A stretch of DNA of 64,000 nt from Rudanella paleaurantiibacter (GTDB taxonomy: Bacteria; Bacteroidota; Bacteroidia; Cytophagales; Spirosomataceae), in contig NZ_WELI01000005.1 of NCBI RefSeq assembly GCF_009184635.1, forward strand, positions 124,001 through 188,000. The letters are read 5' to 3'. Of the stretch, positions 51,740 to 60,466 are shown piece after piece. Under the pieces are notes generated by a model, which ran no database searches, was not told where the DNA came from, and saw nothing but the letters and a program-made list of their open reading frames with translations. Within the stretch, counting starts at the first letter, position 1. The number at the start of each line of letters is the position of its first letter. The translations under genes and the position numbers were made by a program.

Positions 51740-53476
51740 TTACCCCAGAATCTTCTCCAGACACTTTACGGTAATCAGGTACGTGGGCTTTACACCCAGC
51801 GACCCCAAACTGCCCGAGGCCAGTGTCGCGCCTGTTAGCAGCGGGTTATCCGACGCGTAGTAAGCGTAGCGTACTTTAACATCGGCCGGGATGCTCTGCC
51901 GAATCCGAACATGAGCCTGAATGGCTTTTTGATAGTGGGCCCCTTCCATTTCAAGACCTACCGCGTTCCACGACGAGTTTTTGAAATAGCTCAGAATTTC
52001 TTTGTTCTGCAACGAGGTGCCCAGCACGGTAATCATGGCTCCTTCGAAAACGTCGAGTCCAGCCCCGGCGAAATCGGCCGCGCAGAAATCGTTGTCCAAC
52101 GGGTAGTTATCTGCCGTTCCTTCAAAAATATGCGAGGTCGGAATCATCAGATCCCCCTTGTCGCCGGTCAGAATTCCGGCCTTACCCATGATCGAGATCG
52201 AAGCCACGTGCAACGGGTACACCTGTCCATCGCGCTCGTAAGGCTTCAGCAGTTCGTCCATCGTTTCGAAAGCCTGCTCACCAAACGCGTAGTCCATTAC
52301 CAGAATCAAAGGCTTCTCGTCCCGAACAGTCTGGATATTGGCCTTGATTTCGTCCGATAAAAGCTCAGGGTCAATACGACCCGTATCAATCAACTGAACC
52401 AGTAAGCTGGTGCCTGCTATATCGTGCAGCTCATGCAGGCCATTGTCGAGGGCAAATGCCTGAACCTGTTCCCGCAGAGACCGGTTACTCGACTGACTCA
52501 GCTTGAGCGCCAGATCATACAAATCATCGTATTCCACCGACTTATCGAGGGCGATAGGCGCGTACAGGCAGTTCATGACACTGTGCGGGTTGGCACTGAC
52601 GATGTGCACCGGGCGGTCTTGCAAGCCATTTTCCCAGATGTACTCCTTGATGCGCCGGGCCCAGCGTTCGCCGTACAGGTGTTGCCCGATGCGCTCGCGC
52701 AACATGGGTGTGAAGTTGATTTCGCGGTCGATGTTCTCGCCCCGCAATTCGCCCATAGACACGCTGCCGAGGCTGTACACGATCTGGAACAGGCCCGTGT
52801 TGGTGGAGCCCGTTTCTTCAAAACGGGCGTAGGCCCGCTGGGTTTCCTCGAAGGTGCGGCCCAGAATCGAGCTGAGATAGGTGAGCGCCAGTTCGCGGTC
52901 TTCTTCTTTGACGGTGCCGCCCGCCTTTACAATGGCTTCCAGTTTCTGCCACTCGCGGGTTTTGCTGCCACGCTCCTGAATGGCATTCCGCCGGATTTTG
53001 TCGGCCTCCATAAACATGAAGGTGAGGTGCGTCAGGATGTCGTAAATCTCGCTACGACCGTTGGTCACCTCAATGACCATTTGCTCGGCATCAATCCGGT
53101 AGCAGTTTCGCCGACGCTTAGCCGGTACCAGCACCGGAAAACGGGAGTGTTCGAACCCTTCGCGTGAGGCCAGTGTGATTACCCGGCAGGCTTCAATCCC
53201 TTTGGGCAACCGATCCATTACGTACACCAGACCATCGAGTTCGACCCGCTGTGCATCGCCTACCGAGCCGTAAATCTCGGGGCGGAGCGTAAGCAGAGCC
53301 TGCCGGATTTCTTCGCCTGACACACCCGATGGTTTGTAAAAACCCCGGTTGAACAGGTGGCGCATAGTGATGTATAGTCGTTCGATGGCTACCCGCGACT
53401 CCTGAGCGCGGGTGAGAGGTGGAGAGGGTTCAAGATTCATTCTTTCGATACTAAACGTGGTTTTTGTGGTGGTCAT
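51740..53476 (-). CDS. DUF6909 family protein, C-terminal phosphorylase-like region
   Basis: A 578-aa cytoplasmic protein conserved in Bacteroidota; the name DUF6909 is from memory. The N-terminal half is mostly helical (YITMRHLFNRGFYKPSG, DILTHLTFMFMEADKIRRNA). The C-terminal part (about residues 360-570) has ILVMDYAFGEQAFETMDELL, IMGKAGILTGDKGDLMIP and WNAVGLEMEGAHYQKAI. The last resembles the EMEG-type motif of nucleoside phosphorylases and AMP nucleosidase, which binds the sugar. A nucleotide- or nucleoside-cleaving role is possible. Starts at 53476 and 53440 are both plausible. Confidence 0.75.
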   Translation of the reverse strand: MTTTKTTFSIERMNLEPSPPLTRAQESRVAIERLYITMRHLFNRGFYKPSGVSGEEIRQALLTLRPEIYGSVGDAQRVELDGLVYVMDRLPKGIEACRVITLASREGFEHSRFPVLVPAKRRRNCYRIDAEQMVIEVTNGRSEIYDILTHLTFMFMEADKIRRNAIQERGSKTREWQKLEAIVKAGGTVKEEDRELALTYLSSILGRTFEETQRAYARFEETGSTNTGLFQIVYSLGSVSMGELRGENIDREINFTPMLRERIGQHLYGERWARRIKEYIWENGLQDRPVHIVSANPHSVMNCLYAPIALDKSVEYDDLYDLALKLSQSSNRSLREQVQAFALDNGLHELHDIAGTSLLVQLIDTGRIDPELLSDEIKANIQTVRDEKPLILVMDYAFGEQAFETMDELLKPYERDGQVYPLHVASISIMGKAGILTGDKGDLMIPTSHIFEGTADNYPLDNDFCAADFAGAGLDVFEGAMITVLGTSLQNKEILSYFKNSSWNAVGLEMEGAHYQKAIQAHVRIRQSIPADVKVRYAYYASDNPLLTGATLASGSLGSLGVKPTYLITVKCLEKILG

Positions 53477-53723
53477 GCTCCCCTCGGAGCGAAAATATTT
53501 TAGCTACTACACCAGTAACCATCCAATTAGTTCATCCTGTTTGTTAATTTCTTGTTACGCTTATGTCAATAAACAGCCCAACACCCATCCCAATCCGCAC
53601 GATTTCATCCAGAACGTGAAGCTATCCGGGCGATTATTATGGGTGTTGTTATGCCCGGCGAATCGGAATTTTGACAATTTGGTCTCATTTCAACGTACTT
53701 TTACCAGACCAATCCAAATCACT

Positions 53724-55301
53724 GTGTCGGTAAAATCTTTTTTGACCCCCTCACTCCTTTCAGGCCGTTGGCCTTTCGTCTTTCTGGTAATCAGTTTCTT
53801 AGCTGGCAATTCATTGGTACGGGCCCAACAACCGTTTCAGGTTACTGCCGAAACGGGACAGTATATGTCGTCGGGCGAACAGACCCCTTTCTGGCTTCGT
53901 ACCAACCAATTCGGTATCGTACCGCTGCAATCGCCCAACACGACCCTCCGGGCGGGGGCCCAACTGGATTACGACACCACCCGCCTGAATAACCGGCGTA
54001 TTAGTTTTGGGGGAGGAGTGCAGATCGTGGGCAATACAGCCGCCAACGGACAGGTAATACTACCCGAAGCATTCGTAAAAGCCCGTTTGGGCATATTTGA
54101 ACTCTACGCCGGCCGTCGGCGCGAAGTGGTGGGTCTGCTCGATTCAACGCTATCCTCCGGCTCGTACTCCTGGTCCGGCAATGCCCTGCCGATTCCAAAA
54201 ATTCAACTGGAAATCCGCGATTACACCCCAATTAAATTCACCAAAGGCTGGCTTTCTATCAAGGGTAGCTATGCCCACGGCTGGATGGGTGGCCGGTACG
54301 TGCGGCACACCATGCTGCACCAAAAAACATTGTACGGTCGACTCGGTAAGGCCGAAAACCGATTTCATGTGTACGGGGGCGTCAACCATCAGGTGGTATG
54401 GGGTGGCTACAGCGACGAACTGGTTGGATCGGGACTGGTGACAAGCCCGTATCTGCCCAACAGCTTCCGGGATTACCTGAGCCTCATTAGTGGATTCCGG
54501 GCCGTCAACACGGGCATCATCGACCAAAGTCTGTACACCGATTTTGACCTGACCAACCGGGTAGGTAACCACTTGGGATCTATTGACATAGCCTTCGATT
54601 ACACGAGCAACACACACTCGTTTTACCTGTACCGGCAAAGTGCTTACGAAACTGGATCACTCTTTTACGGTACCAGCATTGCCGACGGCCTACTGGGCCT
54701 TCGGATTCGGGCCAACGACGAGTTAGCACTCGTGCGGCAGGTGTTGATCGAGTTTTTGAATACCACCAGTCAGGGTGGCCCCGAATTTGTCATCGACGAT
54801 CCACAGCGCCGGGGTAAAGTCGACTATTTTAACCACGCACAGTTTCGCGATGGCTGGTCGTATCTGTACCGGGCAGTTGGTACCCCGTTTATCTCGCCCG
54901 CTTTAGGGCCCAACGGTGAGTTTCCGTACGGTGGCTTCACCAACAACAACCGGGTTCGGGTATTTCATCTGGGACTGGCGGGCTCATTGCCCTTCGGGGG
55001 TGCCGCGCTCAGTAGCCCCATCACCTACGAGACCAAGCTATCCATGAGCCGCAACCTCGGCCGGTACGATGAACCGTTCCGCCCAATCCGCAATCAGTTT
55101 TCGGGTATTCTAACCATTGCCGCACCATTAGCCATTCTGGGCGGTATCCAGCTCACCGGCTCGGTGGCGCTCGACCGGGGTACGCTGTACACCAACGCGG
55201 TAGGTGGATACCTGGGCATCCGGAAAACTTGGGCTAACTCAGTTCGGCGTGCACAGTCAACATCCAGTTCCAATCCGAGCCGTAGCGGTTTTCGGGAGTA
55301 A
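53724..55301 (+). CDS. Wzi-type capsule assembly outer-membrane protein
   Basis: A 525-aa barrel protein of the Wzi (PF14052-like) family, which holds capsule polysaccharide at the cell surface. The chosen GTG at 53724 gives a signal peptide (VFLVISFLAGNSLVRAQ); the longer frame adds 104 residues of unlikely composition. Family features: ETGQYMSSGEQTPFWLRTNQ, GRRREVVGLLDSTLSSGSY, HVYGGVNHQVVWGG and NRVRVFHLGLAGSLPFG. A DUF2279 gene follows 11 bp later. No capsule synthesis genes are in the window. Confidence 0.87.
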   Translation: MSVKSFLTPSLLSGRWPFVFLVISFLAGNSLVRAQQPFQVTAETGQYMSSGEQTPFWLRTNQFGIVPLQSPNTTLRAGAQLDYDTTRLNNRRISFGGGVQIVGNTAANGQVILPEAFVKARLGIFELYAGRRREVVGLLDSTLSSGSYSWSGNALPIPKIQLEIRDYTPIKFTKGWLSIKGSYAHGWMGGRYVRHTMLHQKTLYGRLGKAENRFHVYGGVNHQVVWGGYSDELVGSGLVTSPYLPNSFRDYLSLISGFRAVNTGIIDQSLYTDFDLTNRVGNHLGSIDIAFDYTSNTHSFYLYRQSAYETGSLFYGTSIADGLLGLRIRANDELALVRQVLIEFLNTTSQGGPEFVIDDPQRRGKVDYFNHAQFRDGWSYLYRAVGTPFISPALGPNGEFPYGGFTNNNRVRVFHLGLAGSLPFGGAALSSPITYETKLSMSRNLGRYDEPFRPIRNQFSGILTIAAPLAILGGIQLTGSVALDRGTLYTNAVGGYLGIRKTWANSVRRAQSTSSSNPSRSGFRE

Positions 55302-55312
55302 GCCTACTCTGC

Positions 55313-56242
55313 ATGAAGCGTTGTCTGCTTTTGCTGCTGTGTTGTCTTGTACTTCGCCCCTGCCTGGGGCAACCTCTTCCTATTACCCCAACTGCATCTG
55401 GCGCACCCGAGCTGAAGCAGGGGCGACTAATTGGTGTGGCTATTGGCTCGGCCGTATTTTACACCGCTACCATGATTCTTTTACGAAAAGCGTGGTACAA
55501 AAAGCGGGTTCCTTTTCATGCATTCAACGACAACGGCGAATGGCTTCAGATGGACAAGGTGGGCCATGCGGCAACGGCGTACCTCATGAGCCGGGGCGGC
55601 TACGAGCTGTTTCGGTGGACGGGGCTCAACGACCGGGCAGCGACCCTTACCGGTGGAGCACTCGCTTTGTTGTTTCAAACTACGCTTGAGGTTTTCGACG
55701 GCACGGCCGAAGGGTGGGGCTTCTCGCGGGGCGATATGATTGCCAACGCTGCGGGCACGGCCCTGTTTGTGGGACAACAATACGCCTTTGGTAATCAACC
55801 GGTACAGTTAAAATACGGCTGGCGGAAAAGTATTTATGCCCCCTACCGGCCTAATTTGCTGGGTAAAACCACGGGCATTCAGCTTCTGAAAGATTACAAC
55901 GCCCAACAATACTGGCTTTCGCTGAATATAGCGAGTGTGTTTCCGGTCGGGCCTCAGTTTCCCCGTTGGCTCAACCTGGCCGTTGGTTACAGTGGCAGCG
56001 GCATGACCGGCGGACACGCCAATCCGCCTTATGTTGGCCCCGACGGCCGGGAGGTTGTTTTTGAGCGCCGACGCCAATTTTACCTCTCCCCCGACGCCGA
56101 CCTTTCGCGCATTCAGCAGTTGTCTCCTACGGCCGAACGCTTCATCGGGATGGCCCAGTTCTTTAAAATCGCGGCTCCCTCTCTTGAATACAACCGGGTC
56201 AATGGCGTCCGGTTCCACCCGTTTTTAGTCAAAAAGGATTAA
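55313..56242 (+). CDS. DUF2279 domain-containing exported protein
   Basis: A 309-aa protein with a signal peptide (LLLLLCCLVLRPCLGQ). The DUF2279 (YfiM-like) core is seen in QMDKVGHAATAYLMSRGGYEL and EGWGFSRGDMIANAAGT. Two or three hydrophobic segments suggest membrane association. Function is unknown. It is 11 bp after the Wzi gene and likely shares its operon and perhaps a role in surface polysaccharide. Its last codons lie in the terminator stem. Confidence 0.82.
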   Translation: MKRCLLLLLCCLVLRPCLGQPLPITPTASGAPELKQGRLIGVAIGSAVFYTATMILLRKAWYKKRVPFHAFNDNGEWLQMDKVGHAATAYLMSRGGYELFRWTGLNDRAATLTGGALALLFQTTLEVFDGTAEGWGFSRGDMIANAAGTALFVGQQYAFGNQPVQLKYGWRKSIYAPYRPNLLGKTTGIQLLKDYNAQQYWLSLNIASVFPVGPQFPRWLNLAVGYSGSGMTGGHANPPYVGPDGREVVFERRRQFYLSPDADLSRIQQLSPTAERFIGMAQFFKIAAPSLEYNRVNGVRFHPFLVKKD

Positions 56243-56276
56243 GCGTTCAGACGAATCAAACCGCTTAATCCTTTTG
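56231..56276. terminator. Two-way terminator between DUF2279 and pgl
   Basis: AAAAGGATTAAGCG (56232-56245) and its exact complement (56262-56275) form a 14-bp stem with T-runs on both sides. The left arm includes the last codons and stop of the DUF2279 gene. Confidence 0.88.
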
Positions 56277-56308
56277 GCTACGTTACCTGAAAACCAGTAT
56301 CGTCTATT

Positions 56309-57034
56309 CTACGGCTGATTAATGGATGCGGCCGCTGCGGCATCCACAAACCAATAGAGCTTACCAGATGGCTTAATCACCTGTGAGGGGTATTTATCTG
56401 GGTTAGATTCACCGTATAGCACTTCACGCAACGGCTCGGCTTTTTTCTCACCCGCTACCAGGAACGCCACCGCAGCCGCTTCGTTCACAACAGGGGCCGT
56501 CAGCGTCAGGCGGTACATATCCTGAGCCTCCAGAAAATAAGCCCGCGTCCAGTTCGTCTGATCATGCACCACCTCAGTACCTGGAAACAGCGACAGGGTA
56601 TGCCCATCGTCGCCCATGCCCAGCAGCACCAGATCAAATGTATGGGTCTGATTATCGAAGTACCCGTGCAGCAACTGCTCATAAGCCGCCATTGACTGGA
56701 CTGGTTCCAAATCTGTTTGCATGACGTGAATCTGCTCCGCTGGTATAGGAACATGATCCAGCAGTGTATCGTAAGCCATGCGGGCGTTGTTTCGCTCATC
56801 CTGTAACGCAACGTAGCGCTCATCGCCCCAGAACACGTGCCATTTGGACCACGTCAGCGCATCGCGGTACGGTGCCTGAGCCAGCAGCTGGTGCAGGGCT
56901 TTGGGTGTACTGCCACCCGACAAAGCGATACAAAAGCGGTCGGCGTGCCGAAGCACTTCCTGTTCATACCGTACGAGCCAATCGGCCACATCGCGGGCCA
57001 GTTGCCCGGCATCGGGCGAGATACCTATTTCCAT
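56309..57034 (-). CDS. pgl: 6-Phosphogluconolactonase
   Basis: Hydrolyses 6-phosphogluconolactone in the oxidative pentose phosphate pathway. The 241-aa protein has the DevB/SOL-type motifs FCIALSGGSTPKALHQLL and KWHVFWGDERYV, and LLGMGDDGHTLSLFPG with the catalytic His. It starts 2 bp after the zwf stop, so both enzymes of the branch are made together. Confidence 0.95.
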   Translation of the reverse strand: MEIGISPDAGQLARDVADWLVRYEQEVLRHADRFCIALSGGSTPKALHQLLAQAPYRDALTWSKWHVFWGDERYVALQDERNNARMAYDTLLDHVPIPAEQIHVMQTDLEPVQSMAAYEQLLHGYFDNQTHTFDLVLLGMGDDGHTLSLFPGTEVVHDQTNWTRAYFLEAQDMYRLTLTAPVVNEAAAVAFLVAGEKKAEPLREVLYGESNPDKYPSQVIKPSGKLYWFVDAAAAASINQP

Positions 57035-57036
57035 AT

Positions 57037-58530
57037 TTATCGGGTTGTCCAGGTAAAACCATCGGTAGCCAGCATTTCGGTGGCCGCTTCAGGCCCCCAT
57101 GAACCAGGTGCATACGTAGGTAGTTCAGCCGGTCGGTGGGTTTCCCAATGCTCCAGAATCGGGGTTACAGCCTTCCAGGCAGCTTCTACCTGATCGGCCC
57201 GCATAAACAGGGTAGCGTCGCCCGTCATCACGTCGAGCAGGAGGGTTTCGTAGGCTTCGGGTTCCTGTCCCTCGTAGGCACTTTTGAAGCTAAACACCAT
57301 CTCGACCGGATCCAGGTCAAGTACCTGACCGGGCTTTTTGGCCTGAAACCGTAACCGAATGTCCATGCAGGGTTGAATGTTAATCATCAGCCGGTTCGAC
57401 TGCCAGCTTTGGGTCACCTCGGCCGGAAACGCCAGCTTGGGTGCTGCTTTGAACTGCACCGTGATAACGGTCATTTTTTCGGCCAGTGCTTTGCCCGTTC
57501 GCAGGTAAAACGGCACCCCATACCAACGCCAGTTGTCCACAAAAAACTTGACGGCGGCAAAGGTTTCGGTCTGCGAATCGGGAGCAACGCCTTCCTCCTG
57601 CCGGTAAGCTGGCATCGATTTACCGTTTACGTCACCCGCCCCGTACTGCCCCCGCACCACCATCTGCGGCACCTCGTCGGGCTTCATCGGGCGAATGGCG
57701 TCCAGCACATCTACCTTTTTGTTGCGTACTTCGTTGGCATCAAACGAGGTAGGCGCTTCCATAGCCACCATACAGAGGAGCTGCAACAGGTGATTCTGAA
57801 TCATATCGCGCAAGGCACCGGAGCCCTCGTAGTAACCGCCCCGGCCTTCCAGACCCACCGTTTCGGCGGCCGTGATCTGTATTTCCTCGACGTAATTCCG
57901 GTTAAAAAGCGGCTCAAACAACGCATTGGCAAAGCGTAGGGCCAGAATATTCTGTACCGTTTCTTTGCCCAGATAATGATCAATCCGGTAAATCTGCTCT
58001 TCAACAAACAGCCCCCCCAGGAGTACATTTAGCTCGTGAGCACTGGCCAGATCGTGCCCGAACGGCTTTTCAACTACTATCCTAACCCGACTCGATTCCT
58101 TCGCAAACGATAGCTTACTGAGATTTGTGGCAATACCGGGCACCAACTGCGGGGCTACCGCCAGATAAAACAACACATGCGGAGCCACACCCCATTCAGC
58201 TTGTTTCTGATCAACAATCCGGGCTATCGATTCGTACGCTTCGGGTTTCCCCGCATCCATTTTGAGGTAGCCGACACGGGCCGAAAACTCATCCCAGGGT
58301 CCCTCCCGCCGACGTGAAAACTCCTCTACGCCGGCCAGCAAACGCTCCCGAAAGCTCTCATCGGAATACTCACTGCGGCCAATACCCACCACAGCAAACT
58401 GTTCGGGCATGAATCCGTCGATGTACAAATTGAATAGCGCGGGCGTGAGCTTTCGATAGTTGAGATCGCCACTACCGCCGAAAATAAAGACGACCGTAGA
58501 TGGCGTCCGGTCTTTAGCCGAAGGGAGCAT
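57037..58530 (-). CDS. zwf: Glucose-6-phosphate 1-dehydrogenase
   Basis: A 497-aa enzyme that starts the oxidative pentose phosphate pathway. N-terminal dinucleotide motif [15 protein letters not shown], then [13 protein letters not shown] and the signature [13 protein letters not shown] with the catalytic His. GDLNYRKL differs from the more common GDLAKRKL. Length is normal. It is followed after 2 bp by pgl; a gnd gene is not present. rpiB is divergent 160 bp away. Confidence 0.96.
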   Translation of the reverse strand: MLPSAKDRTPSTVVFIFGGSGDLNYRKLTPALFNLYIDGFMPEQFAVVGIGRSEYSDESFRERLLAGVEEFSRRREGPWDEFSARVGYLKMDAGKPEAYESIARIVDQKQAEWGVAPHVLFYLAVAPQLVPGIATNLSKLSFAKESSRVRIVVEKPFGHDLASAHELNVLLGGLFVEEQIYRIDHYLGKETVQNILALRFANALFEPLFNRNYVEEIQITAAETVGLEGRGGYYEGSGALRDMIQNHLLQLLCMVAMEAPTSFDANEVRNKKVDVLDAIRPMKPDEVPQMVVRGQYGAGDVNGKSMPAYRQEEGVAPDSQTETFAAVKFFVDNWRWYGVPFYLRTGKALAEKMTVITVQFKAAPKLAFPAEVTQSWQSNRLMINIQPCMDIRLRFQAKKPGQVLDLDPVEMVFSFKSAYEGQEPEAYETLLLDVMTGDATLFMRADQVEAAWKAVTPILEHWETHRPAELPTYAPGSWGPEAATEMLATDGFTWTTR

Positions 58531-58690
58531 ACTAAAAAGACGTTTTTTTGCAAACGGCGCAAGTTAGGCCCGTCTGCATAGAGGAACAACTTTGGTATAG
58601 CATTGTTAAAGGCTATAAGGGCCGTCGGCAGGCTGTAAGCACCGATCGCACTCACGACCTCATCCCTCTAACCGCTTCGATACCACTCGT

Positions 58691-59119
58691 ATGACTATCG
58701 CTATTGGCTCCGACCACGCTGGTTTTCGCTATAAGGAAGCCATCAAGAATCTTCTGACCGATTTGGGGCATACGCCCATCGACAAGGGTACCTTTTCCGA
58801 AGAACCCGTCGATTACCCCCGGTTTATCCGACCTGTTGCCGAGGCCGTTGCCTCGGGCGAAGTAGACCGGGGTATTGTACTGGGGGGCTCGGGCAATGGC
58901 GAAGCTATGATGGCCAACCGCATCAAGGGTGTGCGTTGCGCTTTATGCTGGAACGAGGAATCGGCCCGGCTGGGACGGCAGCATAACAACGCCAACGTGA
59001 TTTCGCTGGGCCAGCGCATGATGAGCGAAGAAACAGCCCTCCAGATTGTCCGGGTCTGGTTAGATACCCCCTTTGAGGGTGGGCGGCATCAGGCCCGAAT
59101 CGATCAGTTGGATGCCTGA
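58691..59119 (+). CDS. rpiB: Ribose-5-phosphate isomerase B, mycobacterial-type active site
   Basis: Interconverts ribose 5-phosphate and ribulose 5-phosphate. The 142-aa protein matches RpiB over its full length (AIGSDHAGFRYKEAI, RQHNNANVISLG). The E. coli type has a catalytic Cys in a CGTGIG loop; here the loop is GGSGNGEAM (residues 65-73) with no Cys. This is the pattern of Mycobacterium tuberculosis RpiB, in which a Glu is the base, and Glu71 here matches it. It is divergent from zwf. Confidence 0.92.
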   Translation: MTIAIGSDHAGFRYKEAIKNLLTDLGHTPIDKGTFSEEPVDYPRFIRPVAEAVASGEVDRGIVLGGSGNGEAMMANRIKGVRCALCWNEESARLGRQHNNANVISLGQRMMSEETALQIVRVWLDTPFEGGRHQARIDQLDA

Positions 59120-59143
59120 CAATCGCACTTGGACCTAAAAAGC

Positions 59144-59178
59144 AAAACCGGCCCCCTATTCTGCATAGGGAGCCGGTC
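59144..59178 (-). terminator. Terminator between rpiB and the HU/SPOR gene
   Basis: ACCGGCCCCCTAT and ATAGGGAGCCGGT form a stem with one mismatch. On the minus strand TTTTGCTTTTT follows, so it ends the HU/SPOR gene; it may also serve rpiB. Confidence 0.85.
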
Positions 59179-59200
59179 AGCTATGAGCGTAGAGCGCTAC

Positions 59201-60442
59201 TTAGTTTTTTATCAGAAACGGTGTAATACCGGTTAGCTTCTTGAGGCTGTCGGTGCTGGCTACGGCCTCTTCCCGAAGGGGCGAGCCAATTGCTGCTACC
59301 TTGAACAGTTGCCCCTTGCGGGTCGGCTGAATCACGTAGGCATCAGCATAACCTGCCTTCTGGAGCGTTTTCTGAAAACGCACCGCATTTTGCTTACTCG
59401 CAAAACTACCGGCAATCACTGTAAATAAGGGACCGGTTCGTTTTTCCTCAACTTTCGGTGCCGTTGTTTCGGGGGCACTCTCTGGTAAGGCTTCGGCCAC
59501 AAACGGATTGGCTTTCTCAGTTTCCTTCACCAACACTGGCCGAGCCACCTTTTTGACCTTAACGGCTACCGGCTTAGCGACAACGGCCGGGGCAGCCGGT
59601 TCGGGCGCAACAACCTCAGCAGCAACGGGGGCGGCTGTAGGAGTGGGTGTTGATTCGGGCAGTGCGGGCGCCGGGGTAGCCATTGCAATGGGGCTCGGCT
59701 CCTTGGCAGCCGGCACCACAATCGGGGTAGCCGTTTCGGCTTTCACCTCACGGTGCAGGTTGGCTTTCAGCCACGACGGAATCCGGAACCAATTAGCGGG
59801 GTTCAGACTACTTTCCATCGCCTGACCGGGCTCAACTACCGTGAGGTAACTAAGTGCCCCAAAGGTACAGACCAGCGCAGCGGCTGCCACCCAACGCAAC
59901 AACGGCCGGGGCCGACTTACGTGTACAAAAGGTGTTTGTTCGAGAACTTCCTCCCGCAGAACAGGGCCCAGTGCCATAGTTGGAGCCACCTCTTCAGCCT
60001 CGACTTCTTCGATTTTCAGCACCGATACACGCTCGGCCTGAACGGCCGACATACCAAACGATTCGCCGAAGAAATTGTGCCGCAACTCAGGGTCAAATTG
60101 CAACTTACCCTCCACATTGGGCGTGAAAAGGCCAATACCTTCGACCGAAAAGCTGCCTGCCAACTGCACATGCTGCCGAAGTTCACTCACAAAATCACCG
60201 ATACGCCGAAGAGCTTCTTCACGTGTCAGCGATTCGTGCAGCATAATGTAATTGGTCAGAATACCGTCGTCGAGCCGGAGCGCTTCGTTAAACGCCAGAC
60301 GTTTGCGGGGCGGTAAAAACTGCCCTGTCTCAGCCACAAACGTGGCCTTCTGGTAGTGGGTTAAAAAACCCCCTAACTCCGGCACGACTACACAGTCGTA
60401 CTGATACAGCAGCTTCTTGAGGTAAGCGCCGACGGACACCAT
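59201..60442 (-). CDS. HU-CCDC81 and SPOR domain-containing membrane protein
   Basis: A 413-aa protein with a domain order typical of Bacteroidota. HU-CCDC81-like domains cover about residues 1-130 (YDCVVVPELGGFLTHYQKA, VEGIGLFTPNVEGKLQFDP). One membrane segment follows at about 185-206 (LRWVAAAALVCTFGALSYL). A long Ala/Pro/Val-rich linker leads to a C-terminal SPOR domain (about 340-413, LFTVIAGSFASKQNAVRFQK), which binds denuded septal peptidoglycan. The linker spans the cell wall space. A role at the division site is likely, with the HU part inside the cell. Confidence 0.88.
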   Translation of the reverse strand: MVSVGAYLKKLLYQYDCVVVPELGGFLTHYQKATFVAETGQFLPPRKRLAFNEALRLDDGILTNYIMLHESLTREEALRRIGDFVSELRQHVQLAGSFSVEGIGLFTPNVEGKLQFDPELRHNFFGESFGMSAVQAERVSVLKIEEVEAEEVAPTMALGPVLREEVLEQTPFVHVSRPRPLLRWVAAAALVCTFGALSYLTVVEPGQAMESSLNPANWFRIPSWLKANLHREVKAETATPIVVPAAKEPSPIAMATPAPALPESTPTPTAAPVAAEVVAPEPAAPAVVAKPVAVKVKKVARPVLVKETEKANPFVAEALPESAPETTAPKVEEKRTGPLFTVIAGSFASKQNAVRFQKTLQKAGYADAYVIQPTRKGQLFKVAAIGSPLREEAVASTDSLKKLTGITPFLIKN

Positions 60443-60466
60443 AGTCAGATTCGATTAGGGATACAA

